DNA of 16,342 nucleotides, from assembly GCA_910578175.1 (NCBI GenBank), contig CAJTPF010000008.1, positions 88,284-104,625 on the forward strand, written 5' to 3'. The notes under the pieces were generated by a model that saw only the letters and a program-made list of their open reading frames with translations, was not told the origin of the DNA and made no database searches. This DNA comes from an uncultured Lachnospiraceae bacterium. Its GTDB lineage: Bacteria > Bacillota > Clostridia > Lachnospirales > Lachnospiraceae. Made by a program: the position numbers and the translations under genes. Every line of letters begins with the position of its first letter. Positions within the stretch are counted from its first letter, which is position 1. This document shows, one piece after another, positions 1 to 6,325 of this stretch.

Positions 1-86
1 GAAGTCTGGAGGACAGCAGCTACCTCTCTCTGAGTTACTTCTTTGTCTTCACGAAGATCACGAATTCTCTTGATGTAGTCCATCAT
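1..86 (-). CDS. XRE-family helix-turn-helix regulator, 5' end only
   Basis: Only the N-terminus is in the window; the gene runs off the left edge. The minus strand reads MMDYIKRIRDLREDKEVTQR followed by EVAAVLQTS. This is the start of a Cro/C1-type HTH: helix 1 'IKRIRDLREDKEVTQ', then the recognition turn beginning 'REVAAVLQ'. There are two adjacent ATG codons (86 and 83); a GGTGATG stretch at about 89-95 is a weak ribosome binding site for either. Members of this family are DNA-binding regulators with very varied targets, and nothing visible here shows the target. The gene is divergent from the membrane protein at 357. Confidence 0.75.
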   Translation of the reverse strand, partial: MMDYIKRIRDLREDKEVTQREVAAVLQT

Positions 87-170
87 TATTCATCACCATT
101 CCAATCCTATTATTAGTTGCCTGGCTGGTTACAAATTTGATCGCAAATTCTTAACCGCAACTGTTCATAT

Positions 171-200
171 ATTCTACCACATAATTATCCTTATATGTAA
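171..200 (-). promoter_or_regulatory. Possible promoter for the XRE regulator
   Basis: On the minus strand TTACAT (195-200) and TAGAAT (171-176) are separated by 18 bases, giving a weak sigma-A-like promoter about 85 bases upstream of the regulator start. The rest of 87-269 is very AT-rich and I see no other structure in it. Confidence 0.3.
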
Positions 201-269
201 TATTAGTACACATTATATATCGTAAATTTATTTACTTTTATGTATATTTTAATATTATAAATTTGCCTA

Positions 270-298
270 TTGACTATTATCTATATTTTTATTAAAAT
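270..298 (+). promoter_or_regulatory. Sigma-A-type promoter for the membrane protein at 357
   Basis: TTGACT (270-275), a 17-base spacer and TAAAAT (293-298) fit the vegetative consensus. The expected transcript start is near 305, giving a leader of about 50 bases before the ATG at 357. Confidence 0.7.
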
Positions 299-356
299 GA
301 AGACAGTATGTTAAGCAGTTAATAATAAATAAAAATAAAAAGGAGAAGAGCATAGT

Positions 357-935
357 ATGGGAAACGCACAAAATGTTAGTGAAATGAGTCAGGATGCATA
401 CAGGCATCAGAAATATTTTGAGGAGAAAAAAGCCAGAAATAAAATTTTGTTAGGCTGGGTATTTCTAGCGATATCCGTATTTTCATTGGTATCGGTTTTT
501 GTATTTCCATTGTATAAATACAATTTCTCCAATAGCAATGCCGGTCTGAGTCTCAACGGTAATTTTACGGCAATCAAAATGATATCCAAATACTTTTCCA
601 AAGGATACGGTGATTTTTCGGTTTTAAATACTTTTACAATGATCAGTACAGTATTGCTGATAGCCGTAATGATCTATATCGTTGCAGCAACAGTAGTCTC
701 CGTTCTTTTTAAGGGTAAGGCAGACGGCTCACTTCAAAGACTGACAAGCTTTGTTGCACTGGAAATAGCTGCTACCGTCCAGTTTATACTTCTTATGATA
801 AATATGTTGTTTGCTAAGATCGATGTTTCTGGAAATGCCGAAAACGGAATGGAGTTTTGGCTTATATTTGTATTGAGTATTGTATTGGTATGTTTATCAA
901 TTTCTCTGTCAACTCCGACTCATCTGGAAGATTGA
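357..935 (+). CDS. Uncharacterised four-helix membrane protein
   Basis: I do not recognise the family of this 192-residue protein. It has a charged cytoplasmic-like N-terminus (about 1-29, rich in K, E and Q), then four hydrophobic stretches that look like membrane helices: about 30-52, 93-118, 130-153 and 166-186. The loop between helices 1 and 2 (about 53-92) is polar and rich in N, S and G, and by the positive-inside rule probably faces outward. No catalytic motif, cysteine pair or lipobox is visible. The start is supported by AGGAG at 341-345, and a good promoter lies at 270-298, so it is probably monocistronic. It sits between a divergent XRE regulator and the rplU operon promoter at 947. 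A real gene is likely; its function is unknown. Confidence 0.75.
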   Translation: MGNAQNVSEMSQDAYRHQKYFEEKKARNKILLGWVFLAISVFSLVSVFVFPLYKYNFSNSNAGLSLNGNFTAIKMISKYFSKGYGDFSVLNTFTMISTVLLIAVMIYIVAATVVSVLFKGKADGSLQRLTSFVALEIAATVQFILLMINMLFAKIDVSGNAENGMEFWLIFVLSIVLVCLSISLSTPTHLED

Positions 936-946
936 TATAAATTTTA

Positions 947-975
947 TTGACAATCTTACAAATATATGTTAGACT
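947..975 (+). promoter_or_regulatory. Promoter of the rplU-prp-rpmA operon
   Basis: TTGACA (947-952), a 17-base spacer and TAGACT (970-975) preceded by a TG extension at 967-968. The -35 hexamer begins 12 bases after the membrane-protein stop codon. A second -10-like TACAAT at 975-980 has a 22-base spacing and is less likely. Confidence 0.7.
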
Positions 976-982
976 ACAATAG

Positions 983-1060
983 TGTGCCGCTCAATGAGGT
1001 TCTAAGTTCTGATATCATCAGACACCAAAGTTGGCGAGTATTGGAAATAGGAGGTGCCAT
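983..1060 (+). promoter_or_regulatory. Probable L21-type ribosomal protein leader
   Basis: The untranslated leader of rplU is about 78 bases long. It contains CCGCTCAATGAGGTT near 988-1002, a hairpin TCTGAT/ATCAGA with a three-base loop at 1008-1022, and ACCAAAG at about 1023-1030 just after it. The position and these conserved-looking blocks resemble the L21 leader of Firmicutes, an autoregulatory RNA thought to bind L21 and repress the operon. The resemblance is from memory; a covariance-model search was not run. Confidence 0.55.
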
Positions 1061-1369
1061 ATGTACGCAATTATAGCAACAGGTGGTAAACAGTACAAAG
1101 TTTCAGAAGGCGATATTATCAAAGTTGAAAAGCTTGGTATTGAAGCTGACGAAAAAGTTACATTTGACCAGGTTCTTCTTGTAAGCGATTCAGACGTTAA
1201 AGTCGGAAATCCTACAGTAGCAAATGCAAGCGTGGAAGGAACCGTTCTTTCTAACGGCAGAGCAAAGAAGATCATTGTTTATAAGTACAAGAGAAAGACC
1301 GGATATCATAAGAAAAACGGTCACAGACAGTCTTATACCGAAGTTAAGATTGATAAGATTAATGCATAA
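1061..1369 (+). CDS. rplU: 50S ribosomal protein L21
   Basis: L21 is a large-subunit protein that binds 23S rRNA. The 102-residue product begins MYAIIATGGKQYKVSEGD, the family signature, and ends with the usual basic RNA-binding tail containing KIIVYKYKRKTGYHKKNGHR. The length is normal for bacterial L21. ATG 1061 is chosen over an upstream in-frame TTG at 1031 because AGGAGG at 1049-1054 sits at good spacing before it and MYAII is the conserved N-terminus. It is the first gene of an operon with prp and rpmA and is probably feedback-regulated through the leader at 983-1060. Confidence 0.98.
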   Translation: MYAIIATGGKQYKVSEGDIIKVEKLGIEADEKVTFDQVLLVSDSDVKVGNPTVANASVEGTVLSNGRAKKIIVYKYKRKTGYHKKNGHRQSYTEVKIDKINA

Positions 1370-1386
1370 TTTTTTTGGTAATTTTT

Positions 1387-1719
1387 ATGATCGATGTGAC
1401 GCTCTATAAAAATTCTTCTGATAATTATCAGGGATTTATGCTCAATGGACATGCAGGTGCTGCCGATTATGGCAAAGATATCGTCTGTGCCGCTGTATCG
1501 GTTTTAGTGATCAATACGGTAAATTCGCTGGAGACATTTACGGCTGAACCTTTTTCACTGGAAAATGATTCATCAGGCGGTTACTTAAAGCTAGAATTTG
1601 AACATAATGAGCTTAGTAAAGAAGCTGGAATTTTAATGGATTCCATGGTCTTAGGCCTGCAGGGAATCCGTGATCATGGCAACAAGAAATATATTCGTAT
1701 AATTTTCAAGGAGGTGTAA
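1387..1719 (+). CDS. prp: Ribosomal-processing cysteine protease Prp (YsxB family)
   Basis: Prp removes the N-terminal extension of ribosomal protein L27 in Firmicutes and related groups. The 110-residue product has a His-Cys pair in NGHAGAADYGKDIVCAAVS. Counted from ATG 1387 these are H22 and C34, the same numbering as the catalytic pair of the Staphylococcus aureus enzyme, which supports this start. An in-frame TTG at 1375 is the alternative. No strong ribosome binding site precedes either one, so translation may be low or coupled to rplU, which stops 17 bases upstream. The gene lies directly between rplU and rpmA; its substrate L27 is the next gene and carries the cleavable leader. The end of prp contains the ribosome binding site of rpmA. 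Confidence 0.92.
   Translation: MIDVTLYKNSSDNYQGFMLNGHAGAADYGKDIVCAAVSVLVINTVNSLETFTAEPFSLENDSSGGYLKLEFEHNELSKEAGILMDSMVLGLQGIRDHGNKKYIRIIFKEV
1708..1715 (+). promoter_or_regulatory. rpmA ribosome binding site inside the prp coding end
   Basis: AAGGAGGT lies within the last codons of prp, 7 bases before the rpmA ATG. It is much stronger than anything before prp, consistent with high L27 and low protease synthesis from one message. Confidence 0.8.
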
Positions 1720-1722
1720 ACT

Positions 1723-2007
1723 ATGTTGAAAATGGACCTTCAGTTTTTCGCTCATAAAAAGGGTGTGGGCTCTACCAAAAACGGCAGGGATTCCGAATCC
1801 AAACGATTAGGAGCGAAAAGAGCAGACGGACAGTTTGTTAAGGCTGGAAACATTCTTTACAGACAGCGTGGAACAAAAATTCATCCCGGCGTAAATGTTG
1901 GCCGCGGTGGTGACGATACATTATTTGCTTTGGTGGATGGTATTGTTCGCTTTGAAAGAAAAGGAAGAGATAAGAAACAGGTTTCTATTGTTCCGGTTGC
2001 AGAATAG
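1723..2007 (+). CDS. rpmA: 50S ribosomal protein L27 precursor with cleavable leader
   Basis: L27 sits at the peptidyl-transferase centre of the large subunit, where its N-terminal tail reaches the tRNA acceptor ends. The 94-residue product starts MLKMDLQFFAHKKGVGSTKN. The extension MLKMDLQFF is the Firmicute leader that Prp removes, cutting after F9 to expose AHKKG. The rest (NGRDSESKRLGAKRADGQ, RQRGTKIHPG, GRGGDDTLFA) is typical L27. The gene follows prp by three bases and a terminator follows at 2016-2049. Cleavage of this particular protein is inferred from the family. Confidence 0.97.
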   Translation: MLKMDLQFFAHKKGVGSTKNGRDSESKRLGAKRADGQFVKAGNILYRQRGTKIHPGVNVGRGGDDTLFALVDGIVRFERKGRDKKQVSIVPVAE

Positions 2008-2015
2008 TTTATATA

Positions 2016-2049
2016 AGACTTCAAATCAATGTGGTTTGAAGTCTTTTTT
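2016..2049 (+). terminator. Intrinsic terminator after rpmA
   Basis: AGACTTCAAA (2016-2025) pairs perfectly with TTTGAAGTCT (2035-2044) around a nine-base loop and is followed by a run of T to 2049. It separates the ribosomal genes from obg. No clear promoter is visible between 2050 and 2077, so obg may be served partly by read-through. Confidence 0.85.
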
Positions 2050-2089
2050 ACCTTTTCGTTAAATAAACCGATAAAGCAGGAGGAAAACT

Positions 2090-3376
2090 ATGTTTGCGGA
2101 CAGAGCAAAAATTTTTATAAAGTCCGGTAAAGGCGGAGACGGACATGTTAGTTTCAGGAGAGAATTATTTGTTCCTAACGGCGGTCCGGACGGCGGAGAC
2201 GGCGGCCGCGGCGGGGATGTGATCTTTGTGGTGGATGAAGGACTGAATACACTGACAGATTTCAGACACATACGAAAATATGTCGCCCAGCCCGGAGAAG
2301 ACGGCGGAAAAAGAAACCGGCATGGAAAAGACGGAGAAGATATTATTATTAAAGTACCGTTGGGAACGATCATTAAAGAGGCCGAATCAGATAAAGTAAT
2401 AGCGGATATGTCAGACTCCTCCAAACAGGTCGTCATTTTAAAAGGCGGAAGAGGAGGAAAAGGAAATCAGCATTATGCGACCGCAACCATGCAAGCGCCG
2501 AAATATGCCCAGCCCGGACAGCCCTCCATGGAGCTGTTTGTCCAGTTGGAACTGAAAGTGATCGCGGATGTTGGCCTTGTGGGTTATCCAAATGTAGGAA
2601 AATCCACACTGTTATCCAGAGTGACCAATGCCAGACCTAAAATTGCAAATTACCATTTTACTACATTGAATCCCAATCTGGGAGTGGTTGACCTGGACGG
2701 AACCAAGGGGTTCGTGATTGCGGATATACCGGGACTGATCGAAGGAGCCGCCCAGGGCGTTGGCCTGGGCCATGAATTTTTAAGACACATTGAACGAACA
2801 AAAGTAATCATTCATATGGTAGATGCCGCTTCTACAGAAGGCAGAGACCCGGTGGAAGATATTAAAAAGATCAATGCGGAACTGGAAGCATATAATCCTA
2901 AATTATTAGATCGTCCTCAAATCATTGCCGCAAATAAGATAGATGCCATTTATTCTGAAGAAGAAAGCCCGATTCATCGTCTTCGGGAAGAATTCGAATC
3001 TCAGGGAATAAAAGTTTTTCCGATTTCCGCAGTCAGCGGAAAAGGATTAAAAGAGCTGCTGTATGCCGTTAACTCTCTGCTGGAATCCATGGACTCCGAA
3101 CCGGTTATATTTGAACAGGAATTTTTTCCTGGAGAATATACGGATCATCCGGATGAACCTTTCACAGTTTCAAAACTGGAAGATGGTTTATATTCCATTG
3201 AAGGGCCAAGAATTGAAAGAATGCTTGGTTATACCAATCTGGAATCCGAAAAAGGATTTATGTTTTTCCAGAATTTCATGAAAGATAACGGTATTTTGGA
3301 AGAATTGGAACGACTGGGAATAACAGACGGTGATACCGTAAAAATTTATGGCCATGAATTTGATTATTATAAATAA
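2090..3376 (+). CDS. obg: GTPase Obg (CgtA), ribosome assembly and stress
   Basis: Obg is an essential GTPase that binds the 50S subunit and links ribosome maturation to the stringent response. The 428-residue product has the glycine-rich Obg fold at about 1-158 (GGPDGGDGGRGGD, GGRGGKGNQH). The G domain carries G1 GYPNVGKST (165-173), G2 threonines 191-192, G3 DIPG (212-215) and G4 NKID (282-285). A C-terminal OCT domain covers about 345-428. AGGAGG at 2078-2083 supports ATG 2090. It heads a run of closely spaced genes (yhbY, nadD, yqeK, rsfS) linked by ribosome and NAD functions. It looks complete and ordinary. Confidence 0.98.
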   Translation: MFADRAKIFIKSGKGGDGHVSFRRELFVPNGGPDGGDGGRGGDVIFVVDEGLNTLTDFRHIRKYVAQPGEDGGKRNRHGKDGEDIIIKVPLGTIIKEAESDKVIADMSDSSKQVVILKGGRGGKGNQHYATATMQAPKYAQPGQPSMELFVQLELKVIADVGLVGYPNVGKSTLLSRVTNARPKIANYHFTTLNPNLGVVDLDGTKGFVIADIPGLIEGAAQGVGLGHEFLRHIERTKVIIHMVDAASTEGRDPVEDIKKINAELEAYNPKLLDRPQIIAANKIDAIYSEEESPIHRLREEFESQGIKVFPISAVSGKGLKELLYAVNSLLESMDSEPVIFEQEFFPGEYTDHPDEPFTVSKLEDGLYSIEGPRIERMLGYTNLESEKGFMFFQNFMKDNGILEELERLGITDGDTVKIYGHEFDYYK

Positions 3377-3433
3377 AGATAATTTACAATAATAATATTA
3401 TGTTAACAAAAAACAGAAAGGATAAGGAAGTTT

Positions 3434-3724
3434 ATGAACAGTAAACAACGGGCATATCTTAGAAATCTGTCCAGTACCATTCAGCCGGTTTATCAAATCG
3501 GAAAAGGTTCTATTACTCCGGAACTGACAAAAGGACTGGATGAAGCTTTAGAGGCAAGAGAATTGATTAAAATACATGTTTTGAAAAATTGTTTTGACGA
3601 TCCAAAAGAACTGGCAAATACCCTGGCAGAGCGGACCAATTCCCAGGTCGTACATGTAATCGGAAAAATGATCGTATTATACCGAAAATCCAAATCGAAT
3701 CCCAAGATTATTTTAAAAGAGTGA
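3434..3724 (+). CDS. yhbY: YhbY-family CRM-domain RNA-binding protein
   Basis: This 96-residue protein is a single CRM domain, a small RNA-binding fold found on pre-50S particles in bacteria. The N-terminus MNSKQRAYLRNLSSTIQPVY and the following GKGS loop (about 23-26, matching the family GxxG loop) are diagnostic, as is the later stretch VVHVIGKMIVLYRKS. Purine-rich sequence with AAGGA/AGGAAG lies at about 3417-3430 before the ATG. It lies between obg and nadD, a common arrangement in Firmicutes. The exact assembly step it serves is not established from sequence. Confidence 0.9.
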   Translation: MNSKQRAYLRNLSSTIQPVYQIGKGSITPELTKGLDEALEARELIKIHVLKNCFDDPKELANTLAERTNSQVVHVIGKMIVLYRKSKSNPKIILKE

Positions 3725-3758
3725 TTTTGAAAATATATGGTATGGAGGAATGCATGAA

Positions 3759-4394
3759 ATGAATATCTGTAAAAAAAAAGCAGGCATACTGGGCGGAACA
3801 CTGAATCCGATCCATTATGGTCATTTATTGATTGCAGAACAGGCATATTACAAGTTTGGATTAGACTATGTTTTATTTATGCCTTCCGGAAATCCACCTC
3901 ATAAAACAGGAGATTCTATTGCGGCAGGTATTCACCGTGAAAACATGACGAAACTGGCAATTGCTGATAATTCCCATTTCCGGTATTCGGACCTGGAACT
4001 AAAACGGGAAGGATTTATATATACCTCCGATACTCTCCGGATTTTATGCAGGGAAGAACCAGATACGGAATATCATTTTATCCTGGGGGCAGATTCTCTA
4101 TTCTCCCTAGAACAATGGCATGAACCGGAGGAAGTTTTAAAACGCTGTATAATCATTGCTGCCGGACGGGCGGATACTTTTCATCCGGATTTCCAGTCTG
4201 AGCATGGGATTTTATCCCGGATCCAATATCTGGAACAGAAGTATAACTGCCGGATTCATTATATGGATTCCCCGCTAATCGAAGTTTCTTCTTCTGAAAT
4301 AAGAACGCGGATTTCAAACGGGGAATCGGTCCGATATCTGATTCCATCCGATGTGGAACGGTATATATGTGAGCATAACTTATATAATATTTAG
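3759..4394 (+). CDS. nadD: Nicotinate-nucleotide adenylyltransferase
   Basis: NadD joins nicotinate mononucleotide to AMP from ATP, giving deamido-NAD, the penultimate step of NAD synthesis. Counted from ATG 3759 (211 residues), the nucleotidyltransferase motif GGTLNPIHYGH is at 12-22, with the two catalytic-type histidines 19 and 22. The second ATP-binding motif SSSEIR is at 177-182. An in-frame ATG at 3750 is only one base from the GGAGG at 3744-3748, too close to use. ATG 3759, 10 bases away, is the better start. The gene precedes yqeK, its usual partner in Firmicutes. Confidence 0.95.
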   Translation: MNICKKKAGILGGTLNPIHYGHLLIAEQAYYKFGLDYVLFMPSGNPPHKTGDSIAAGIHRENMTKLAIADNSHFRYSDLELKREGFIYTSDTLRILCREEPDTEYHFILGADSLFSLEQWHEPEEVLKRCIIIAAGRADTFHPDFQSEHGILSRIQYLEQKYNCRIHYMDSPLIEVSSSEIRTRISNGESVRYLIPSDVERYICEHNLYNI

Positions 4395-4424
4395 AACATT
4401 CTTAAGAAAGAAGGAATTTTACGG

Positions 4425-5000
4425 ATGATTAAGAATCTGAAAAACATAAAAAGTTCGTTAAAATCGTCTTTGAGTAAGGACCGATACCAGCACACTCTGG
4501 GTGTTGCATATACGGCAATGTGTCTTGCCATGAAATATGAGGTGGAGCTGCAAAAAGCAGAAGTTGCCGGTCTGCTTCACGATTGTGCAAAATGTATTCC
4601 GAATGAAAAGAAACTTAAAGAATGTACAAAACATAATATTAAAGTGTCAGAGGCGGAATTATCCAAGCCGGATTTACTTCATGCCAAACTGGGAGCCTTT
4701 ATCGCCATGGATGTTTATCATGTAGATGATAAAGAAATCATCCATGCGATTTTAAAACATACCACCGGCGCTCCGAATATGACGATTCTGGAAAAGATTA
4801 TTTTTGTTGCGGATTATATAGAACCGGGAAGAAATAAGGCGGATAATCTTCCGTATATACGAAAACTGGCATTTGAAGATATCGACAGAGCTGTTTATGA
4901 AATATTAAAAGATACTTTGGAATACTTGCAGGAGAAAGGCGGTTCCATTGATGTTATGACCAATAAAGCCTATGAATTTTACAGGTCTCTATATGAATAA
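4425..5000 (+). CDS. yqeK: YqeK, HD-domain symmetrical Ap4A hydrolase
   Basis: YqeK proteins are HD-superfamily metal-dependent hydrolases shown in other Firmicutes to split diadenosine tetraphosphate into two ADP. The 191-residue product keeps the metal-binding set: H23 (RYQHTLGV), H52-D53 (LLHDCAK), H86 (HAKLG), H112 (KHTTG) and D130 (FVADYIEPGR). AGAAAGAAGGAA just upstream supports ATG 4425. It lies 30 bases after nadD and 63 bases before rsfS in an apparent operon. The substrate is assigned by family, not by anything specific in this sequence. Confidence 0.93.
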   Translation: MIKNLKNIKSSLKSSLSKDRYQHTLGVAYTAMCLAMKYEVELQKAEVAGLLHDCAKCIPNEKKLKECTKHNIKVSEAELSKPDLLHAKLGAFIAMDVYHVDDKEIIHAILKHTTGAPNMTILEKIIFVADYIEPGRNKADNLPYIRKLAFEDIDRAVYEILKDTLEYLQEKGGSIDVMTNKAYEFYRSLYE

Positions 5001-5063
5001 ACCGGTAATTGAAAAAGGATATACACCGCCAATGATAAAATAGAAGAAAGGATAGTGATTAAT

Positions 5064-5411
5064 ATGAATTCAAATGAAGCTGCTAAAGTAATATATGAAG
5101 CCCTTGATGAAAAAAAAGGATTGGATATTAAGATCATTGATATAAAAAATATATCTGTTCTGGCCGATTATCTGATCATAACCGGCGGAACTAATAAAAA
5201 TCAGGTTCAGACACTGGCAGACCATGTTCAGGAACAGATGGCAAAACAGAATCTTCATGTAAAGCATGTGGAGGGATATCATTCTGCAAATTGGATCTTA
5301 TTGGATTACGGTGATATCATTGTCCATATATTTAATCAGGAGGACCGGCTATTCTACGATCTGGAACGATTGTGGAAAGACGGTAAAGACGTTCCTGTGG
5401 AAACACTATAA
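5064..5411 (+). CDS. rsfS: Ribosomal silencing factor RsfS
   Basis: RsfS binds L14 on the large subunit and blocks joining with the small subunit when nutrients are short. The 115-residue product has the family landmarks ADYLIITGG, EGYHSANWILLDYGDIIVHIF and RLFYDLERLW in order. ATG 5064 is preferred over an in-frame GTG at 5055, because AAAGGA at 5047-5052 is only two bases from the GTG but 11 from the ATG. It is the last gene of the obg run and is followed at once by the bidirectional terminator. Confidence 0.96.
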   Translation: MNSNEAAKVIYEALDEKKGLDIKIIDIKNISVLADYLIITGGTNKNQVQTLADHVQEQMAKQNLHVKHVEGYHSANWILLDYGDIIVHIFNQEDRLFYDLERLWKDGKDVPVETL

Positions 5412-5432
5412 CTTTATTTTAAACAAAAACAG

Positions 5433-5518
5433 AAAAACGCTATGGATTCAGTACGGATTCCAAACATCAGATATTAGTTCTGATGTTTGGGATACAAGTA
5501 TAATTCATAGCGTTTTTT
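5433..5518. terminator. Long bidirectional terminator between rsfS and lexA
   Basis: Two 39-base arms (5433-5471 and 5479-5517) face each other around a seven-base loop. The outer stem is 16 pairs, including one G-U; a roughly symmetric internal loop follows; the inner stem is 12 perfect pairs (CCAAACATCAGA/TCTGATGTTTGG). A T run follows on the plus strand (5513-5518) and an A run precedes it (5433-5437), so it can stop both rsfS and lexA transcripts. It ends one base before the lexA stop codon. Confidence 0.9.
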
Positions 5519-5519
5519 C

Positions 5520-6134
5520 TTACATCATACGGATCAAACCGATGACCTTACCAAGAATCTGGCAATCCTTCACGATGATAGGCTCCATTGTATCATTTTC
5601 AGGCTGCAGGCGGATATGGTCATCTTCCAGATAAAAGGTCTTTACGGTTGCAGAATCCTCTACAAGAGCAACCACGATCTCTCCGTTTCTTGCAGACTGA
5701 GTCTCTTCTACAAGGATAGTATCTCCGTCATAAATTCCTGCATTGACCATACTTTCTCCTTTTACCTTCAGCATAAAAGTAACCCTGTTGTGCAGAAATT
5801 CCGCTGGAATCGGAAAGTAGCTGTCAATATTCTGAACGGCTAGTATCGGTTCACCGGCAGCTACACGGCCGATAACCGGTACATTAATGATCTCACGACG
5901 GGAAGAGTTAAAACTGTCATCTACTATCTCTATAGCCCGTGGTTTTGTTTTATCCCTGATAATATATCCTTCCTTTTCCAAAGTAGCCAGATGCGAATGA
6001 ACGGAAGAAGTAGACTTAAGATTTACTGCAGTACAGATATCCCTGACTGTCGGAGGATATCCCCTGTTAATGATCTCCCGTTTTATATATTCAAGAATTT
6101 CCTGCTGTTTCTTGCTGATGGAACCATAATCCAT
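5520..6134 (-). CDS. lexA: LexA repressor, SOS regulator
   Basis: LexA represses DNA-damage genes and cleaves itself when RecA filaments form. The 204-residue product has an N-terminal winged helix-turn-helix (about 1-70, with YPPTVRDICTAVNLKSTSSV as the recognition region). Next come the Ala-Gly cleavage site in RVAAGEPI, the catalytic serine in GESMVNAGI and the catalytic lysine in SATVKTFY, so autocleavage should work. AAAGGAG 10 bases upstream fixes ATG 6134. It is divergent from a yneA-like gene, and a LexA-type operator covers its own -35 box, so it is probably self-repressed. Confidence 0.98.
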   Translation of the reverse strand: MDYGSISKKQQEILEYIKREIINRGYPPTVRDICTAVNLKSTSSVHSHLATLEKEGYIIRDKTKPRAIEIVDDSFNSSRREIINVPVIGRVAAGEPILAVQNIDSYFPIPAEFLHNRVTFMLKVKGESMVNAGIYDGDTILVEETQSARNGEIVVALVEDSATVKTFYLEDDHIRLQPENDTMEPIIVKDCQILGKVIGLIRMM

Positions 6135-6197
6135 AATTTAAATGCTCCTTTCTATATTTAACAAATTTCTCTTTTAAATCCCTTCTGATACGAATCC

Positions 6198-6226
6198 ATT
6201 ATAGCATGAATACATCAATAATGCAA
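6198..6226 (-). promoter_or_regulatory. lexA promoter
   Basis: On the minus strand TTGCAT (6221-6226), a 17-base spacer and TATAAT (6198-6203). The -35 hexamer overlaps the LexA-type operator at 6224-6237, as expected for autorepression. Confidence 0.8.
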
Positions 6227-6237
6227 ACGTTTGTTTG
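6224..6237 (-). promoter_or_regulatory. LexA operator (SOS box) 1, lexA side
   Basis: Read on the minus strand this is CAAACAAACGTTTG, matching 13 of 14 positions of the Bacillus-type SOS box CGAACRNRYGTTYG. It is the exact mirror of box 2 at 6260-6273. Confidence 0.8.
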
Positions 6238-6255
6238 CTTTTTTATTCAAAACTA

Positions 6256-6284
6256 TTGACAAACAAACGTTTGCATTATATACT
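6256..6284 (+). promoter_or_regulatory. Promoter of the yneA-like gene
   Basis: TTGACA (6256-6261), a 17-base spacer and TATACT (6279-6284): a strong vegetative promoter that would be silent only while LexA is bound. The expected start is near 6291. Confidence 0.85.
6260..6273 (+). promoter_or_regulatory. LexA operator (SOS box) 2, yneA side
   Basis: CAAACAAACGTTTG overlaps the last two bases of the -35 box and most of the spacer of the yneA-like promoter. It matches 13 of 14 positions of CGAACRNRYGTTYG. Bound LexA would block RNA polymerase. Confidence 0.82.
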
Positions 6285-6293
6285 TTAATCACA

Positions 6294-6307
6294 AGAACAG
6301 ATGTTCT
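6294..6307 (+). promoter_or_regulatory. LexA operator (SOS box) 3, at the yneA transcript start
   Basis: AGAACAGATGTTCT has the perfect core GAAC-N4-GTTC and matches 12 of 14 positions of the Bacillus-type consensus. It lies immediately downstream of the predicted start and ends 18 bases before the ATG, so it would add a second block on this gene only. Confidence 0.75.
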
Positions 6308-6311
6308 GAAC

Positions 6312-6317
6312 AGGAGG
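6312..6317 (+). promoter_or_regulatory. Ribosome binding site that decides the yneA start
   Basis: AGGAGG lies eight bases before ATG 6326. A possible in-frame GTG at 6317 overlaps the AGGAGG itself and cannot be used, which fixes the start at 6326. Confidence 0.85.
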
Positions 6318-6325
6318 TGGTTTTT

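Larger units (their letters stand above)
6218..6279. repeat. Perfect 20-bp inverted repeat holding SOS boxes 1 and 2
   Basis: Positions 6218-6237 are the exact reverse complement of 6260-6279, with 22 bases between. Each arm contains one SOS box plus flanking bases that serve as part of a promoter element on each side. Confidence 0.9.

Noticed and set aside
1018..1275. Minus-strand reading frame opposite rplU, and similar frames opposite other genes
   Set aside because: They are shadows of well-supported genes, without binding sites or recognisable domains.
3377..3433. Promoter or terminator between obg and yhbY
   Set aside because: The short AT-rich gap has no convincing -35/-10 pair and no stem followed by a T run; simple cotranscription is more likely.
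6218..6279. Inverted repeat as insertion-sequence ends or a small transposable repeat
   Set aside because: Only 22 bases lie between the arms, there is no target-site duplication, and each arm is explained by an SOS box plus a promoter element.
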